Source: Dyella japonica A8 (lineage in GTDB: Bacteria; Pseudomonadota; Gammaproteobacteria; Xanthomonadales; Rhodanobacteraceae). Taken from it: 64,000 nt of DNA. This document shows positions 41,344-54,874 of the stretch, one piece after another. The DNA lies in contig NZ_CP008884.1 in NCBI RefSeq assembly GCF_000725385.1, positions 2,666,001 to 2,730,000 of the forward strand, written 5' to 3'. The notes under the pieces are model-generated. The model did no database searches and had not been told where the DNA came from. It saw only the letters and a list, made by a program, of their open reading frames with translations. The position numbers and the translations under genes are program-made. Each line of letters begins with the position of its first letter. Within the stretch, counting starts at the first letter, position 1.

Positions 41344-41375
41344 AAGCCCTGGCGAATGCCGGGGCTTTGTTTTTG
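41344..41375 (+). terminator. dnaJ terminator
   Basis: AAGCCCTGGC, loop GAAT, GCCGGGGCTT, then TGTTTTTGT; ends the heat-shock operon. Confidence 0.85.
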
Positions 41376-41393
41376 TGTTGCCTCAGTCCCCTT

Positions 41394-41531
41394 GCTCGTC
41401 ATTCCGGCGCAGGCCGGAATCCAGTAGCGACAACGGTCGGTTATTGCGACGCGCTTGAACAATGGCTGGTAGCCCCTGCGAAGATCGTGCCCTACTCGCC
41501 ACTGGATTCCGGCCTGCGCCGGAATGACGAG
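41394..41531. repeat. Palindromic intergenic repeat (family A)
   Basis: Arms CTCGTCATTCCGGCGCAGGC and GCCTGCGCCGGAATGACGAG at the ends, about 85 bases between inner arms. Between dnaJ and dapB. Confidence 0.85.
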
Positions 41532-41666
41532 AAAGAGGGCGAGGGATGCCTCTACGCTCTTTATTCCCGCGGGGAATGACTTTCGAGGGACGGGATACCG
41601 TCGTGCACAACCATGCCTGCACGCAGTAGCATCGCCACTTCGTTGTCCGCCATCCAGGAAGCCCCC

Positions 41667-42470
41667 ATGCCCAAGCCCGTTCGCCTCGCCATCAATGGCG
41701 CCACCGGTCGCATGGGGCAGGCTTTGCTTGCGCTGGTCAAGGACGATGCCCGCTTCATCCTGGTCGCCGCCATTGCTTCGCCGACTTCGTCGAAGCTCGG
41801 GCAGCCGATTGACGCCTGTGCCGGCGCGCTGACCTATTCGCACGAATGGCCGGCCCCGGGAACGCTGGACGTAGTGGTGGATTTCAGCGGCCCGGCGGGT
41901 TTGGCCGAGGCGCTGACGTACTGCGAATCCAACAGCGTGGGACTGGTCACCGGCACGACGGGTCTTGATGCGACGTTTGCGCAACGGCTCAACGCATCGG
42001 CCGCGCGTATCGCGTTGCTGCGCTCTGCCAATTTCAGCCTGGGCGTGGCCGTGCTTACGCGCCTGCTTCGCCAGGCGGCGGCGGCGCTGCCGGACTGGGA
42101 CCTGGACATCATCGAGGCGCACCACAACCGCAAGGAAGACGCACCGTCGGGCACCGCCCTGGCCTTAGGCGAGGCGGCAGCGGCGGCGCGCGGCACCTCG
42201 CTGCGCGAAAGCGCGGTGTACGCGCGCGAGGGGCGCGTCGGCCCGCGCGAGCTTGGCACCATCGGTTTCGCCGTGGTGCGTGGGGGCGACGTGGTGGGCG
42301 AGCACGAGGTGTTCCTGATGGGGCAGGGCGAGCGTATCGAGCTCACCCATCGGGCTACGGATCGCTCGATTTTCGCCCGCGGCGCACTGGAGGCCGCCCA
42401 TTGGCTCAGCGGCCGGGTGGCAGGTGACTACGATCTGGATGCCATGCTGGCCGATCGCGCCGGTCACTGA
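41667..42470 (+). CDS. dapB: 4-hydroxy-tetrahydrodipicolinate reductase
   Basis: 267 residues. NAD(P)-binding N-terminus (VRLAINGATGRMGQALL), VVVDFSGPAG, VTGTTGLDA, the substrate loop IIEAHHNRKEDAPSGTALAL with catalytic His and Lys, and GEHEVFLMGQGERIELTHRA. Lysine/diaminopimelate pathway. AGGA before the ATG at 41667. Followed after an insertion of two genes by carAB, a usual neighbour. Confidence 0.97.
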   Translation: MPKPVRLAINGATGRMGQALLALVKDDARFILVAAIASPTSSKLGQPIDACAGALTYSHEWPAPGTLDVVVDFSGPAGLAEALTYCESNSVGLVTGTTGLDATFAQRLNASAARIALLRSANFSLGVAVLTRLLRQAAAALPDWDLDIIEAHHNRKEDAPSGTALALGEAAAAARGTSLRESAVYAREGRVGPRELGTIGFAVVRGGDVVGEHEVFLMGQGERIELTHRATDRSIFARGALEAAHWLSGRVAGDYDLDAMLADRAGH

Positions 42471-42524
42471 CCGTCGCCCGGCCGCTTGCCCGGGTGCGTT
42501 CCAGCCCCTAAAATCTTGGGGATT

Positions 42525-42680
42525 GTCATTGGGGAGTAGCCATCCTCACCCCTTCGCGACCGGTCCCCGGTGGCGGCTCCAGAGGAATCCGCGTCAACAG
42601 ACTTGAAGCGCTTCGCTTCATGGCGTGGATGGCACCGATGCCTTGCGGCATCGGCAGCCCGGCGAGACCTTTGGCCACGA
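42525..42680 (+). promoter_or_regulatory. yybP-ykoY (manganese) riboswitch
   Basis: The conserved yybP-ykoY elements appear in order and spacing: GGGGAGTAGCC (42531-42542), GCGTCAACA (42591-42599), and CCCGGCGAGACCTTTGGCC (42658-42676). In characterised members this aptamer binds Mn2+ and turns on Mn export or related genes. The region downstream (42681-42750) contains GGCCGGGCGAGC (42692-42703) and its perfect complement GCTCGCCCGGCC (42730-42741) next to the ribosome site, and a competing hairpin GACGCG...CGCGTC, which can serve as the switch. Confidence 0.85.
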
Positions 42681-42752
42681 CGCGCTCACCCGGCCGGGCG
42701 AGCCCGCGTCGCTGAGCCAATGGTTTTCCGCTCGCCCGGCCCTGGAAAAAGC

Positions 42753-43760
42753 ATGCTCACCGCTCTCCTGTTCCTGCTTTCGGCTGGCGCGATCTATCTC
42801 GCGTGCGAGTACTTCGTCAACGGCGTGGAGTGGTTCGGCCAGAAGCTCAATCTGGGCGCCACGGCGACGGGCACGATCCTGGCCGCGTTCGGCACGGCGC
42901 TGCCCGAGAGTGCCGTGACCTTCGTGGCCGTCATCCTGGGCAAGACCCCGGAGCAGAGGGACATTGGCGTCGGCGCCGCACTGGGTGGCCCGCTGGTGCT
43001 CGCCACCATCGCCTATGCCGTGGTGGGCGTGGCGTTATGGATGAATCGTCACCGGCTCATGCGCGCGGACCACAGGGTGCGCGTGGAGCATGGGCGGCTG
43101 GCTCGCGACCAGTCGTGGTTCCTCGCCATTTTCGTGGTGAAGTGCGGGCTTGGCCTGGTCGCGTTCGCGCTGAAGCCATGGCTGGGCGTGCTCTTTCTTG
43201 CCGCGTATGGCCTTTACGTGTGGCGCGAGCTGAAGGCGTCGGATACGGCGCCCGAGGAAGAAGAACTCGAACCGTTGAAGCTCCGGCCCAACGAGGCCAA
43301 TCCCTCGTTCTGGTGGGTGGCCGCGCAGACGACGCTGGCGTTGCTGGTGATTGCGCTCGCTTCGCACACCTTCGTCAAGCAGATCGAAGCCATCGGCGTG
43401 GCATGGCAGCTGTCGCCGCATCTTGTGGCGCTGGTACTCAGCCCCGTGGCCACCGAACTACCTGAGACCATGAATGCGCTGATCTGGGTGCGGCAGGGCA
43501 AGGAGCGCCTGGCGCTGGCCAATATCTCTGGCGCCATGATGATCCAGGCCACCATCCCCAGCTCGCTGGCGCTGTTCGGCACGCCGTGGCTGTTCGACGC
43601 GCCGCTGATGGTGGCTGGTGTGCTTACCGGCGTTGCCGTGGTCTATCTGTGGTGGCTGTTCCGCCGTGGGCGCGTGGATGCGCGCTGGCTGGTGCCGGTG
43701 GGGCTGCTGTATGGCGTGTTCGCCGCGTACATCGCGTGGCATTACGGCAGCCATCTCTGA
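42753..43760 (+). CDS. CaCA-family cation antiporter under Mn riboswitch control
   Basis: 335 residues, about 10 membrane helices with the two alpha-repeats of Na+/Ca2+ exchangers: repeat 1 GTILAAFGTALPESAVTFVA, repeat 2 LVALVLSPVATELPETMNAL, each with the acidic Glu in the GTxxPE/ATELPE motif. A cytoplasmic acidic loop (PEEEELEPLKL) separates the halves. Annotation would normally be 'sodium:calcium antiporter', but the yybP-ykoY riboswitch immediately upstream argues for manganese efflux. The open frame extends upstream through the riboswitch; the ATG at 42753 follows GGAAAAA and begins the first helix. Confidence 0.88.
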   Translation: MLTALLFLLSAGAIYLACEYFVNGVEWFGQKLNLGATATGTILAAFGTALPESAVTFVAVILGKTPEQRDIGVGAALGGPLVLATIAYAVVGVALWMNRHRLMRADHRVRVEHGRLARDQSWFLAIFVVKCGLGLVAFALKPWLGVLFLAAYGLYVWRELKASDTAPEEEELEPLKLRPNEANPSFWWVAAQTTLALLVIALASHTFVKQIEAIGVAWQLSPHLVALVLSPVATELPETMNALIWVRQGKERLALANISGAMMIQATIPSSLALFGTPWLFDAPLMVAGVLTGVAVVYLWWLFRRGRVDARWLVPVGLLYGVFAAYIAWHYGSHL

Positions 43761-43801
43761 TCGACGGCTGAGGCGTCGGCGCCCCTTGGGCGCCGCGCAC
43801 G

Positions 43802-44503
43802 TCAGTCCTTGTGGGCGGCGTTGCGGTCGCGGTCGGCACCAAGCTTGCGATCGAGCGAGCCGAAGATCCGCTTGAAGGCCCGTGAAAACTTGCCGCGCTT
43901 GGTCTTGCGCAGTTTTTCTTCCTCGCTGGTGAGCCAGGCGACCTGGATCACGCGGCGCTCGCCCTCGTAGGGCAGGTGACCGTGGAAGGAGTTGTCGCAG
44001 CGCTTGAACACCGCGAATTCGCCATACAGGGGCTTCAGTTCCGGGGCCACCATGCTGTCGATGTTGTCGATGCTGCCAAGGAAGCGCAGGCAGCCGTCGC
44101 TGCTGTCCGGCCACAGGTTGTTGAGGTACAGCAGTGCCGTGGCCACCTTGGATTTGCTGTCGGTGTGGATCGTGCCGTGGCGCTTGTTGAGCGAGCGACA
44201 CAGGGTGATCAGGGTGGGGTATCGGCCCAGGCCCTCGATGCCCAGCCGCTCGCCGATGGCGCTGGCAAACTCGGCCGAGCTCAGGCGTTCCACCAGGGCG
44301 TTCACCGACGGACCGCAGTCGCTGGCGTCATAAGGGAAGAAGCCGGCGCTGGCATAGCGGGGGAAGTCCCGCTCCAGATCCCCCCGCGCCTCGTCGGGCA
44401 ACTGCCCGTGGGCGATCAGGAAGGGGAAGGGTTCCATCCGCACGTCCGTATCCGGTCGGTCGAGGCGGGCGGGATCGAGCAACACGGCTGAGTTCATGGA
44501 CAT
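43802..44503 (-). CDS. 2OG-Fe(II) oxygenase-like protein
   Basis: About 233 residues. Double-stranded beta-helix motif of 2-oxoglutarate/iron oxygenases: HTD (GTIHTDSKSKV), distal His in NSFHGHLPYEGERRVIQVAW with the Arg that binds 2-oxoglutarate. C-terminal 40 residues are Lys/Arg-rich (RKTKRGKFSRAFKRIFG). Substrate unknown. Starts at 44503 or 44497 are both possible; the longer frame to 44548 lacks support. Convergent with the CaCA gene, divergent from carA. Confidence 0.8.
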   Translation of the reverse strand: MSMNSAVLLDPARLDRPDTDVRMEPFPFLIAHGQLPDEARGDLERDFPRYASAGFFPYDASDCGPSVNALVERLSSAEFASAIGERLGIEGLGRYPTLITLCRSLNKRHGTIHTDSKSKVATALLYLNNLWPDSSDGCLRFLGSIDNIDSMVAPELKPLYGEFAVFKRCDNSFHGHLPYEGERRVIQVAWLTSEEEKLRKTKRGKFSRAFKRIFGSLDRKLGADRDRNAAHKD

Positions 44504-44713
44504 CCGGTCATGGGCAAGGCAGCTGGTTAAGTGTAACGCTGCGGACATGCGCCGGTTGGCCTGGATTTCTCCGCATGTTCAGCAGTTCCGGGTGGACACC
44601 AGGGGGGCTTGCACCTATCATTGTTACCCGCCCTGAAACATTCCTCGACTAAGGTCCACAAGCCTGCTTTGCTGCGGCTTGCGGGCCTTGCTGCACCTAA
44701 AGGCGGTCCTCCC

Positions 44714-45842
44714 ATGCCTATTCCTGCTCTGCTTGCCCTCGAAGACGGCAGCGTGTTCCACGGCTACGCCGTTGGCGCGACTGGTGAAACCGTCGGCGAG
44801 GTGGTTTTCAACACCGCCATGACGGGCTACCAGGAGATCCTCACCGATCCCTCGTACGCCAAACAGATCGTTACCCTTACTTATCCGCACATCGGCAACA
44901 CCGGCGTGAATGTCGAGGACGAAGAGTCCGACACCGTGCATGCCGCCGGCTTGATCGTGCGTGACGTACCGCGCCGAGCCAGTAACTGGCGCAGTACCGA
45001 GAGCCTGCCCGACTACCTCAAGCGCCACGGCATCGTTGCCATTGCCGGCATCGATACCCGTCGCCTGACCCGCATCCTGCGCGACAAGGGTGCCCTCAAC
45101 GGCTGCATCGCCGCGGGCGAGCAGATCGACGCGGAAGCGGCGCTGGCCAAGGCGCGTGCGTTCCCGGGCCTCAATGGCATGGACCTGGCCAAGGTGGTCA
45201 GCGTCGGCGAGTCGTATCAGTGGAACGAGGGCGTGTACGACCTCGACAACACCCGGTTCAACCAGCCGGCGAAGCGCTTCAAGGTCGTGGCCTACGACTT
45301 CGGCGTGAAGTACAACATCCTGCGCCTGCTGGCCGAGCAGGGTTGCGACATTACCGTCGTGCCCGCGAAGACGGCGGCTGCCGACGTGCTCGCGATGAAG
45401 CCTGACGGCGTGTTCCTCTCCAACGGCCCCGGCGATCCGGCGGCCTGCGATTACGCCATCGTCGCCGCGCGTGAATTCCTCGACGCGAAGATCCCGATGT
45501 TCGGCATCTGCCTGGGTCACCAGATCATGGGCCTGGCGCTGGGTGCCAAGACGCTGAAGATGAAGTTCGGCCACCACGGCGCGAACCATCCGGTGAAGGA
45601 TCTCGACGACGGCCGCGTGCTGATCACCTCGCAGAACCACGGCTTCGCAGTGGATCCGGCGACGCTGCCGGCGAACGTGCGCGTCACCCACGCCTCGCTG
45701 TTCGATGGTTCGCTGCAGGGCTTCGCGCTCACCGATCGCCCGGCGTTCTGCTTCCAGGGTCACCCGGAAGCCAGCCCCGGTCCGCACGACATTGGTTATC
45801 TGTTCGACCGTTTTGCCGCACTGATGCAGGAGGCCCGCACGA

Positions 45843-45850
<8 letters not shown>
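44714..45850 (+). CDS. carA: Carbamoyl-phosphate synthase small subunit
   Basis: 378 residues. N-terminal domain ([36 protein letters not shown]) and class-I glutamine amidotransferase domain with nucleophile Cys in [10 protein letters not shown], and catalytic His/Glu in [13 protein letters not shown]. Hydrolyses glutamine and passes ammonia to CarB, for arginine and pyrimidines. AAGGCGG precedes ATG 44714. Overlaps carB by 8 nt. Confidence 0.98.
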
Positions 45851-49066
<3,216 letters not shown>

Positions 49067-49070
<4 letters not shown>

Positions 49071-49543
49071 GTCGTGCTCCCATTACCAAGTCGGGCTCGG
49101 AGCGTCTTCGCGGTGAGCTGGAAAAGCTGAAGTCCTCGGATCGGCCGCACATTATCGCGGCCATTGCCGAAGCACGTGCCCACGGTGATCTCAAGGAGAA
49201 CGCGGAGTACCACGCCGCGCGTGAGCAGCAGAGCTTCATCGAGGGCCGCATCGCGGCCCTGGAAGCCTTGCTGTCCACGGCCGAAGTGATCGACGTCAGC
49301 CGCCTGGCTGCCGGCTCCCGCGTGGTGTTCGGTGCCACGGTGGATCTGGAAGACGAGGACAGTGGCGAAGCCGTGACCTACCAGATCGTTGGCGACCTGG
49401 AAGCGGACATCAAGATGCGCCTTATCGCCGTGTCTTCGCCGATCGCGCGTGCGTTGATCGGCAAGAGCGAGGGTGACAGCTTCGAGTTCAGCGCGCCCAA
49501 TGGCGTGAAGCGTTACGAGATCACGGGCGTGCGCTACGCCTGA
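49067..49543 (+). CDS. greA: Transcription elongation factor GreA
   Basis: 158 residues: N-terminal coiled coil (about 10-75; [40 protein letters not shown]) and C-terminal FKBP-like domain ([26 protein letters not shown]). Stimulates transcript cleavage by backtracked RNA polymerase. Translationally coupled to carB. Confidence 0.97.
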
Positions 49544-49559
49544 TTTCGGTAGGAAACAT

Positions 49560-49634
49560 GTGGGAGCGCACCCTGTGCGCGACGGCAACCTTGCCTCGAC
49601 GTGAGGTGCTGTCGCGCACAGGGTGCGCTCCCAC
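49560..49634. repeat. Palindromic intergenic repeat (family B)
   Basis: GTGGGAGCGCACCCTGTGCG and its complement CGCACAGGGTGCGCTCCCAC flank a 30-nt centre, immediately after greA. Same family at 49715 and 51298. Confidence 0.85.
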
Positions 49635-49667
49635 AGAAAGTCTCGGGTTGATCGAGGCAACAGAAGA

Positions 49668-49693
49668 GGGCCGCTTTCGCGGCCCATTTTTTT
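49668..49693 (+). terminator. carAB-greA terminator
   Basis: GGGCCGC, loop TTTC, GCGGCCC, then ATTTTTTT. Confidence 0.93.
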
Positions 49694-49714
49694 GGCGGCT
49701 AGGGGGGGGCGTTG

Positions 49715-49791
49715 TTGGAGCGCACTTGTGCGCGACCGCGGCACATCCGATCAGTGTTCCGGCAGGCTGTCGCGCACAAGTGCGCTCCTAC
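49715..49791. repeat. Palindromic intergenic repeat (family B)
   Basis: TTGGAGCGCACTTGTGCGCG paired with CGCGCACAAGTGCGCTCCTA; variant of the 49560 copy in which CCTG is replaced by TTG on both arms, so the changes are compensatory. Confidence 0.85.
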
Positions 49792-49828
49792 AAAAGAGCG
49801 AGTCAGTTTTGAGGCGATGTGCAGGCAA

Positions 49829-49856
49829 CAAAAAAGCCGCCCAAGGGCGGCTTTTC
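49829..49856 (-). terminator. rpmJ terminator
   Basis: AGCCGCCC (49835-49842) / GGGCGGCT (49845-49852) flanked by an A-run and TTTT; reads as a terminator for minus-strand rpmJ. Confidence 0.85.
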
Positions 49857-49879
49857 GCAAAACCCGAAAGCAGCTGAAA

Positions 49880-50005
49880 TTAGCGCTGACGAGCCTTGAA
49901 ACGCGGGTTGCTCTTGCAGATCACGAACACCTTGCCGCGACGACGCACAACCTTGCAGTCACGGTGCCGCGCCTTGGCGGACTTCAAAGAGGAAAGCACC
50001 TTCAC
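49880..50005 (-). CDS. rpmJ: 50S ribosomal protein L36, zinc-free (YkgO) type
   Basis: 41 residues: [20 protein letters not shown] then [20 protein letters not shown] and Arg, closely matching the E. coli paralogue YkgO. It begins with GTG at 50005 preceded by AGGAG. The CxxC...C...H zinc ribbon of classical L36 is absent (only the Cys in HRDCKVV and VICKSN remain), so the protein should not need zinc. Single gene with its own terminator. Confidence 0.92.
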   Translation of the reverse strand: MKVLSSLKSAKARHRDCKVVRRRGKVFVICKSNPRFKARQR

Positions 50006-50129
50006 GGCCAGCTCCTGAAACTATGCGAAAGAAAAAAGACAAGACGGCAATCATAAACAGTTTGTAGACGCCATACAAGTCCTTGGATCGATTGCGCAAT
50101 TGGCCGTTCACACAGGATGAGACCGCCAC

Positions 50130-51026
50130 TCATTCAGGCTCGGTCATGGCGCTCAGGAAGCGGCGGACCACCGGATTGGGGTCGTCGATACGGCTGGCCA
50201 GCGCCAGCAGCATATAGGCGTCCGGATCTTCCAGCTCAAGATACTTCACGCCGGGCAGGTTCACGGAGCGCATGGACGCCGGCACCAGCGCCAACCCCAT
50301 GCCCGCGGCCACGAGCACCAGCAGGCCGTTGATCTGCTGGGCGTGCTGGCGGATCAGGGGGTGAAAGTTGGCCTTGGCCGCGATCTGCGCCAGGCGGTCG
50401 TACAGGGTGGCTGCCAGTTCGCGCGGCTGCACGATGAAGGCCTCCATGGCCACCTCGCGCAACCAGATGCTGTCTCGGCCAGCCAGGGGGTGATTGGCGG
50501 GCAGGGCGAGCAGCAGGGGTTCGCGATCGATCACGTCCAACCGCAGTTGCCTCGCCATACCGGGATGCTCCGGCTCGTCACGGACGAAACCGACGTCGAG
50601 TTCGCCAGCGACCAGGGCGGCGTACTGCTGCTCGGTGTACATCTCGCAGAGCATCAGGCGCACCTGCGGCGCGAAGCTGCGGTAGCGCAGCAGGGTCTGG
50701 GGCAGGGCGGGGTGGAAGGTGACCGACACCGTGTAGGCCAGGCGCAGCTTGCCGCTGAAGCCGGTGGCTGCATCAGCCATCTGGGCCCGGGCCTCCTCGG
50801 CCTTGTCCAGAATCTGGCGCGCTTGCTCAAGGAACAGCTTGCCGGGTTCGGTCAGCGAGACGTTGCGCTTGTTCCGCTCCAGCAAACGGACCCCGAGGTC
50901 ATTCTCAAGGGCTTGAATCTGCTGGGAAAGTGGAGGCTGGGAGATGTACAGGCGCTGGGCCGCCCGCGTGAAGCTGAGCTCCTCGGCGACCGTTACAAAG
51001 TAACGAAGCTGACGGAAGTCGAACAT
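50130..51026 (-). CDS. LysR family regulator (BenM/CatM/AlsR-like)
   Basis: 298 residues. Helix-turn-helix MFDFRQLRYFVTVAEELSFT, RAAQRLYISQPPLSQQIQAL and an effector domain (GKLRLAYTVSVTFHPALPQ; AGMGLALVPASMRSV). The N-terminus is characteristic of the group that controls aromatic or acetoin pathways. No catabolic genes adjoin; the nearest coding neighbour upstream is fadH, beyond the sRNA candidate. Target not identified. Confidence 0.9.
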   Translation of the reverse strand: MFDFRQLRYFVTVAEELSFTRAAQRLYISQPPLSQQIQALENDLGVRLLERNKRNVSLTEPGKLFLEQARQILDKAEEARAQMADAATGFSGKLRLAYTVSVTFHPALPQTLLRYRSFAPQVRLMLCEMYTEQQYAALVAGELDVGFVRDEPEHPGMARQLRLDVIDREPLLLALPANHPLAGRDSIWLREVAMEAFIVQPRELAATLYDRLAQIAAKANFHPLIRQHAQQINGLLVLVAAGMGLALVPASMRSVNLPGVKYLELEDPDAYMLLALASRIDDPNPVVRRFLSAMTEPE

Positions 51027-51064
51027 TTTGGAGCTTTAAGACGTTTTTCGAATAAGTAGGACTC

Positions 51065-51078
51065 CAAATATATATTTG
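51065..51078. promoter_or_regulatory. Palindrome CAAATATATATTTG upstream of lysR
   Basis: Perfect 14-bp AT-rich palindrome 39 bp before the LysR start, overlapping the -35 of the divergent sRNA promoter. A likely LysR binding site, which would couple the regulator to the sRNA. Confidence 0.5.
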
Positions 51079-51104
51079 TTTCTATAACTCGTCGATCATA
51101 TTAT
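51076..51104 (+). promoter_or_regulatory. Promoter of C-rich-loop sRNA
   Basis: TTGTTT (51076-51081), 17-nt spacer, TATTAT (51099-51104); start predicted near 51111. Confidence 0.7.
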
Positions 51105-51110
51105 TTCTTC

Positions 51111-51240
51111 CGTCCCGGCACCGTCCCCTCCCCCCAGGTGCCGGCGACCCTCGCCCCGCTGCGACGCTATCCCCGCGATATCTGGTCTTCCTCCCCCCTG
51201 ACCCATATCGACGCGTCGCCCAGCGGGGCGCTTCCTTTTT
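51111..51240 (+). ncRNA. sX13-like sRNA candidate with C-rich loops
   Basis: About 130 nt, from a good promoter to a T-run. Stem 1: CCGGCACC/GGTGCCGG (51115-51122 / 51137-51144) with loop GTCCCCTCCCCCCA. A long terminator stem pairs CGCCCCGCTG and CGACGC (51152-51167) with GCGTCG and CAGCGGGGCG (51213-51230), then CTTCCTTTTT. Inside it, TATCCCC and a hairpin GATAT..GGTC/GACC..ATATC show loop TTCCTCCCCCCT. Three C-rich single-stranded loops are the hallmark of the Xanthomonas sRNA sX13, which pairs with G-rich (ribosome-site) sequences. No coding potential. The family assignment is from structure and memory, not from alignment. Confidence 0.6.
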
Positions 51241-51244
51241 CAGC

Positions 51245-51273
51245 ACAACGCCCGGCCTAGCGCCGGGCGTTGT
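51245..51273. other. Strong hairpin downstream of sRNA
   Basis: ACAACGCCCGGC / GCCGGGCGTTGT, 12-bp perfect stem with loop CTAGC. No T-run on either side; it may back up the sRNA terminator or end fadH transcription. Confidence 0.6.
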
Positions 51274-51297
51274 CGTTTGGGATCAAGGAATTAAGTG

Positions 51298-51369
51298 GTG
51301 GGGCGCACCCTGTGCGCGACGGCCGGATACATTGACGGTGCGGCAGTCGCGCACAGGGTGCGCTCCCAC
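51298..51369. repeat. Palindromic intergenic repeat (family B)
   Basis: GTGGGGCGCACCCTGTGCGC with CGCACAGGGTGCGCTCCCAC, just past the fadH stop. Arms as at 49560, centre different. Confidence 0.85.
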
Positions 51370-51382
51370 AAGAGCATTGCGG

Positions 51383-53419
<2,037 letters not shown>

Positions 53420-53492
53420 TCAAACGATCGTATGAATGTGCCTGCGGAGGGCGTTTGAATGCAAGAGCCGCGCGTTGCGTGGAGGCTGGATT

Positions 53493-53592
53493 CCCTCACC
53501 GTCATCCCGGCGAAGGCCGGGATCCAGTGCCTTTACGTCAGGTACAAGGCGAAAGTCGCTGGATCCCCGCCTTCGCGGGGATGACGGTGAGG
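53493..53592. repeat. Palindromic intergenic repeat (family A)
   Basis: CCCTCACCGTCATCCCGGCG ... GCGGGGATGACGGTGAGG, 100 bp, between fadH and the ACBP gene. Nearly the same arms as at 34251. Confidence 0.85.
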
Positions 53593-53656
53593 TGACTTGG
53601 ATGGTGCCTGCCTTGGTGGGCTAGGCGACGAAAATGCGTCGAGCGGACTGGGCGCT

Positions 53657-53914
53657 TCAGCCCAGCAAATCCTGCACGAGTTCGATATAGCGATGCATGG
53701 CCTCGTCCTCGGACACGCCGCGCAGATGCGCCCACGCCTCGTACTTGGCCGTGCCGACGAAGTCGAAAAAGCCCGGCTGTTCGCCGTGGACGTCGCCCTC
53801 GGAGCCCTGTTTGTAAAGGGCGTAGAGCTTGAGCAGGGTGTCGTTGTCCGGTCGCTGGCCAAGCTGCTGGATGTCTTCGGCGGCCTGTTCGAATTCGCGA
53901 CGCAGATCGGTCAT
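53657..53914 (-). CDS. Acyl-CoA-binding protein
   Basis: 85 residues with the ACBP four-helix pattern: MTDLRREFEQAAEDIQQL, NDTLLKLYALYKQGSEGDV, PGFFDFVGTAKYEAWAHLRG, EAMHRYIELVQDLL. Conserved YALYKQ and K-x-x-AW residues bind CoA. Start chosen by family length; an ATG five codons upstream (53929) is possible, neither has a good ribosome site. Carries acyl-CoA in the cytoplasm, consistent with fadH next door. Confidence 0.92.
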   Translation of the reverse strand: MTDLRREFEQAAEDIQQLGQRPDNDTLLKLYALYKQGSEGDVHGEQPGFFDFVGTAKYEAWAHLRGVSEDEAMHRYIELVQDLLG

Positions 53915-54028
53915 GGTGTGGACGTGCATGGTCTGACGGACTGTAAAAGGTGGGTGGACACACCGCGTTCCGTGCGAGGACCAACGCGATAGCATATGCG
54001 TTTTCTTTCGCCCCCGTCAGGAGTCCCT

Positions 54029-54709
54029 ATGACCTCGTCCCCATCCGTCCCTGTACTAACCATCGACGGACCCTCGGGGTCGGGCAAGGGCACCATCAGT
54101 CGCATGGTGGCTGAGAAGCTGGGCTGGCGACTGCTGGATTCGGGTGCCCTTTACCGCGCGGTGGGCTATGCGGCCGGCATGGAAGGGCTGGATCTGTCCG
54201 ATGTGGACGCCATGACCCGCTGCGCCCAGACCACCAAGATCCGCTTCCAGGCGGCCACCGACGGCAACGACACCCATGTGCTGGTGAACGGCCATGACGC
54301 CACGGACGAACTGCGTACGGAAACGGCCGGTGCCGCGGCCTCCGCGATTGCCTCGATTCCCTCGGTACGTCAAGCACTTGTGGATATGCAGCTGGCTTTC
54401 CGCAAGGCGCCCGGCCTGGTCGCCGACGGTCGGGATATGGGCACGGTGATCTTCCCCGATGCCCCGTTCAAGGTATTCCTTACGGCCAGCGCTGCCGAAA
54501 GGGCGAAAAGGCGCTATAAGCAGTTGAAGGAAAAGGGGCTGAGCGTTACACTTGCTACCCTTCAGCACGAGATCGAAGCGCGCGACGCCCGTGATGCCTC
54601 ACGGACTGTTGCGCCGCTCAAGCCGGCCGCGGATGCGGTTTTCATCGATACCACCGGCATGGGCATCGGCGATGTCGTCGCGAAAGTATTGGCTGTCGTG
54701 CAGTCCTGA
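54029..54709 (+). CDS. cmk: Cytidylate kinase
   Basis: 226 residues. P-loop [72 protein letters not shown]. Phosphorylates CMP/dCMP. AGGAG 6 nt before ATG 54029. First of cmk-rpsA-ihfB, a conserved order. Confidence 0.97.
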   Translation: MTSSPSVPVLTIDGPSGSGKGTISRMVAEKLGWRLLDSGALYRAVGYAAGMEGLDLSDVDAMTRCAQTTKIRFQAATDGNDTHVLVNGHDATDELRTETAGAAASAIASIPSVRQALVDMQLAFRKAPGLVADGRDMGTVIFPDAPFKVFLTASAAERAKRRYKQLKEKGLSVTLATLQHEIEARDARDASRTVAPLKPAADAVFIDTTGMGIGDVVAKVLAVVQS

Positions 54710-54874
54710 TGGGCTGCTGATGGCTTTTGGCGCCCCCGCCTTGGCGGGGGATATTGGTCAACGGTGCCAAGGGATGTTTCCCGCGACACCCATAACCGGT
54801 GGGCCGACCGTCCGTGCGCCGTTCACACAGGTGCGCACAAGGACCTAAGGCCTTTTCTCATTTCTGGAATCAAC

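Noticed and set aside
54710..54874. CCCCCGCC/GGCGGGGG hairpin after cmk as terminator
   Set aside because: No T-run follows; cmk-rpsA are usually co-transcribed, so not called a terminator.
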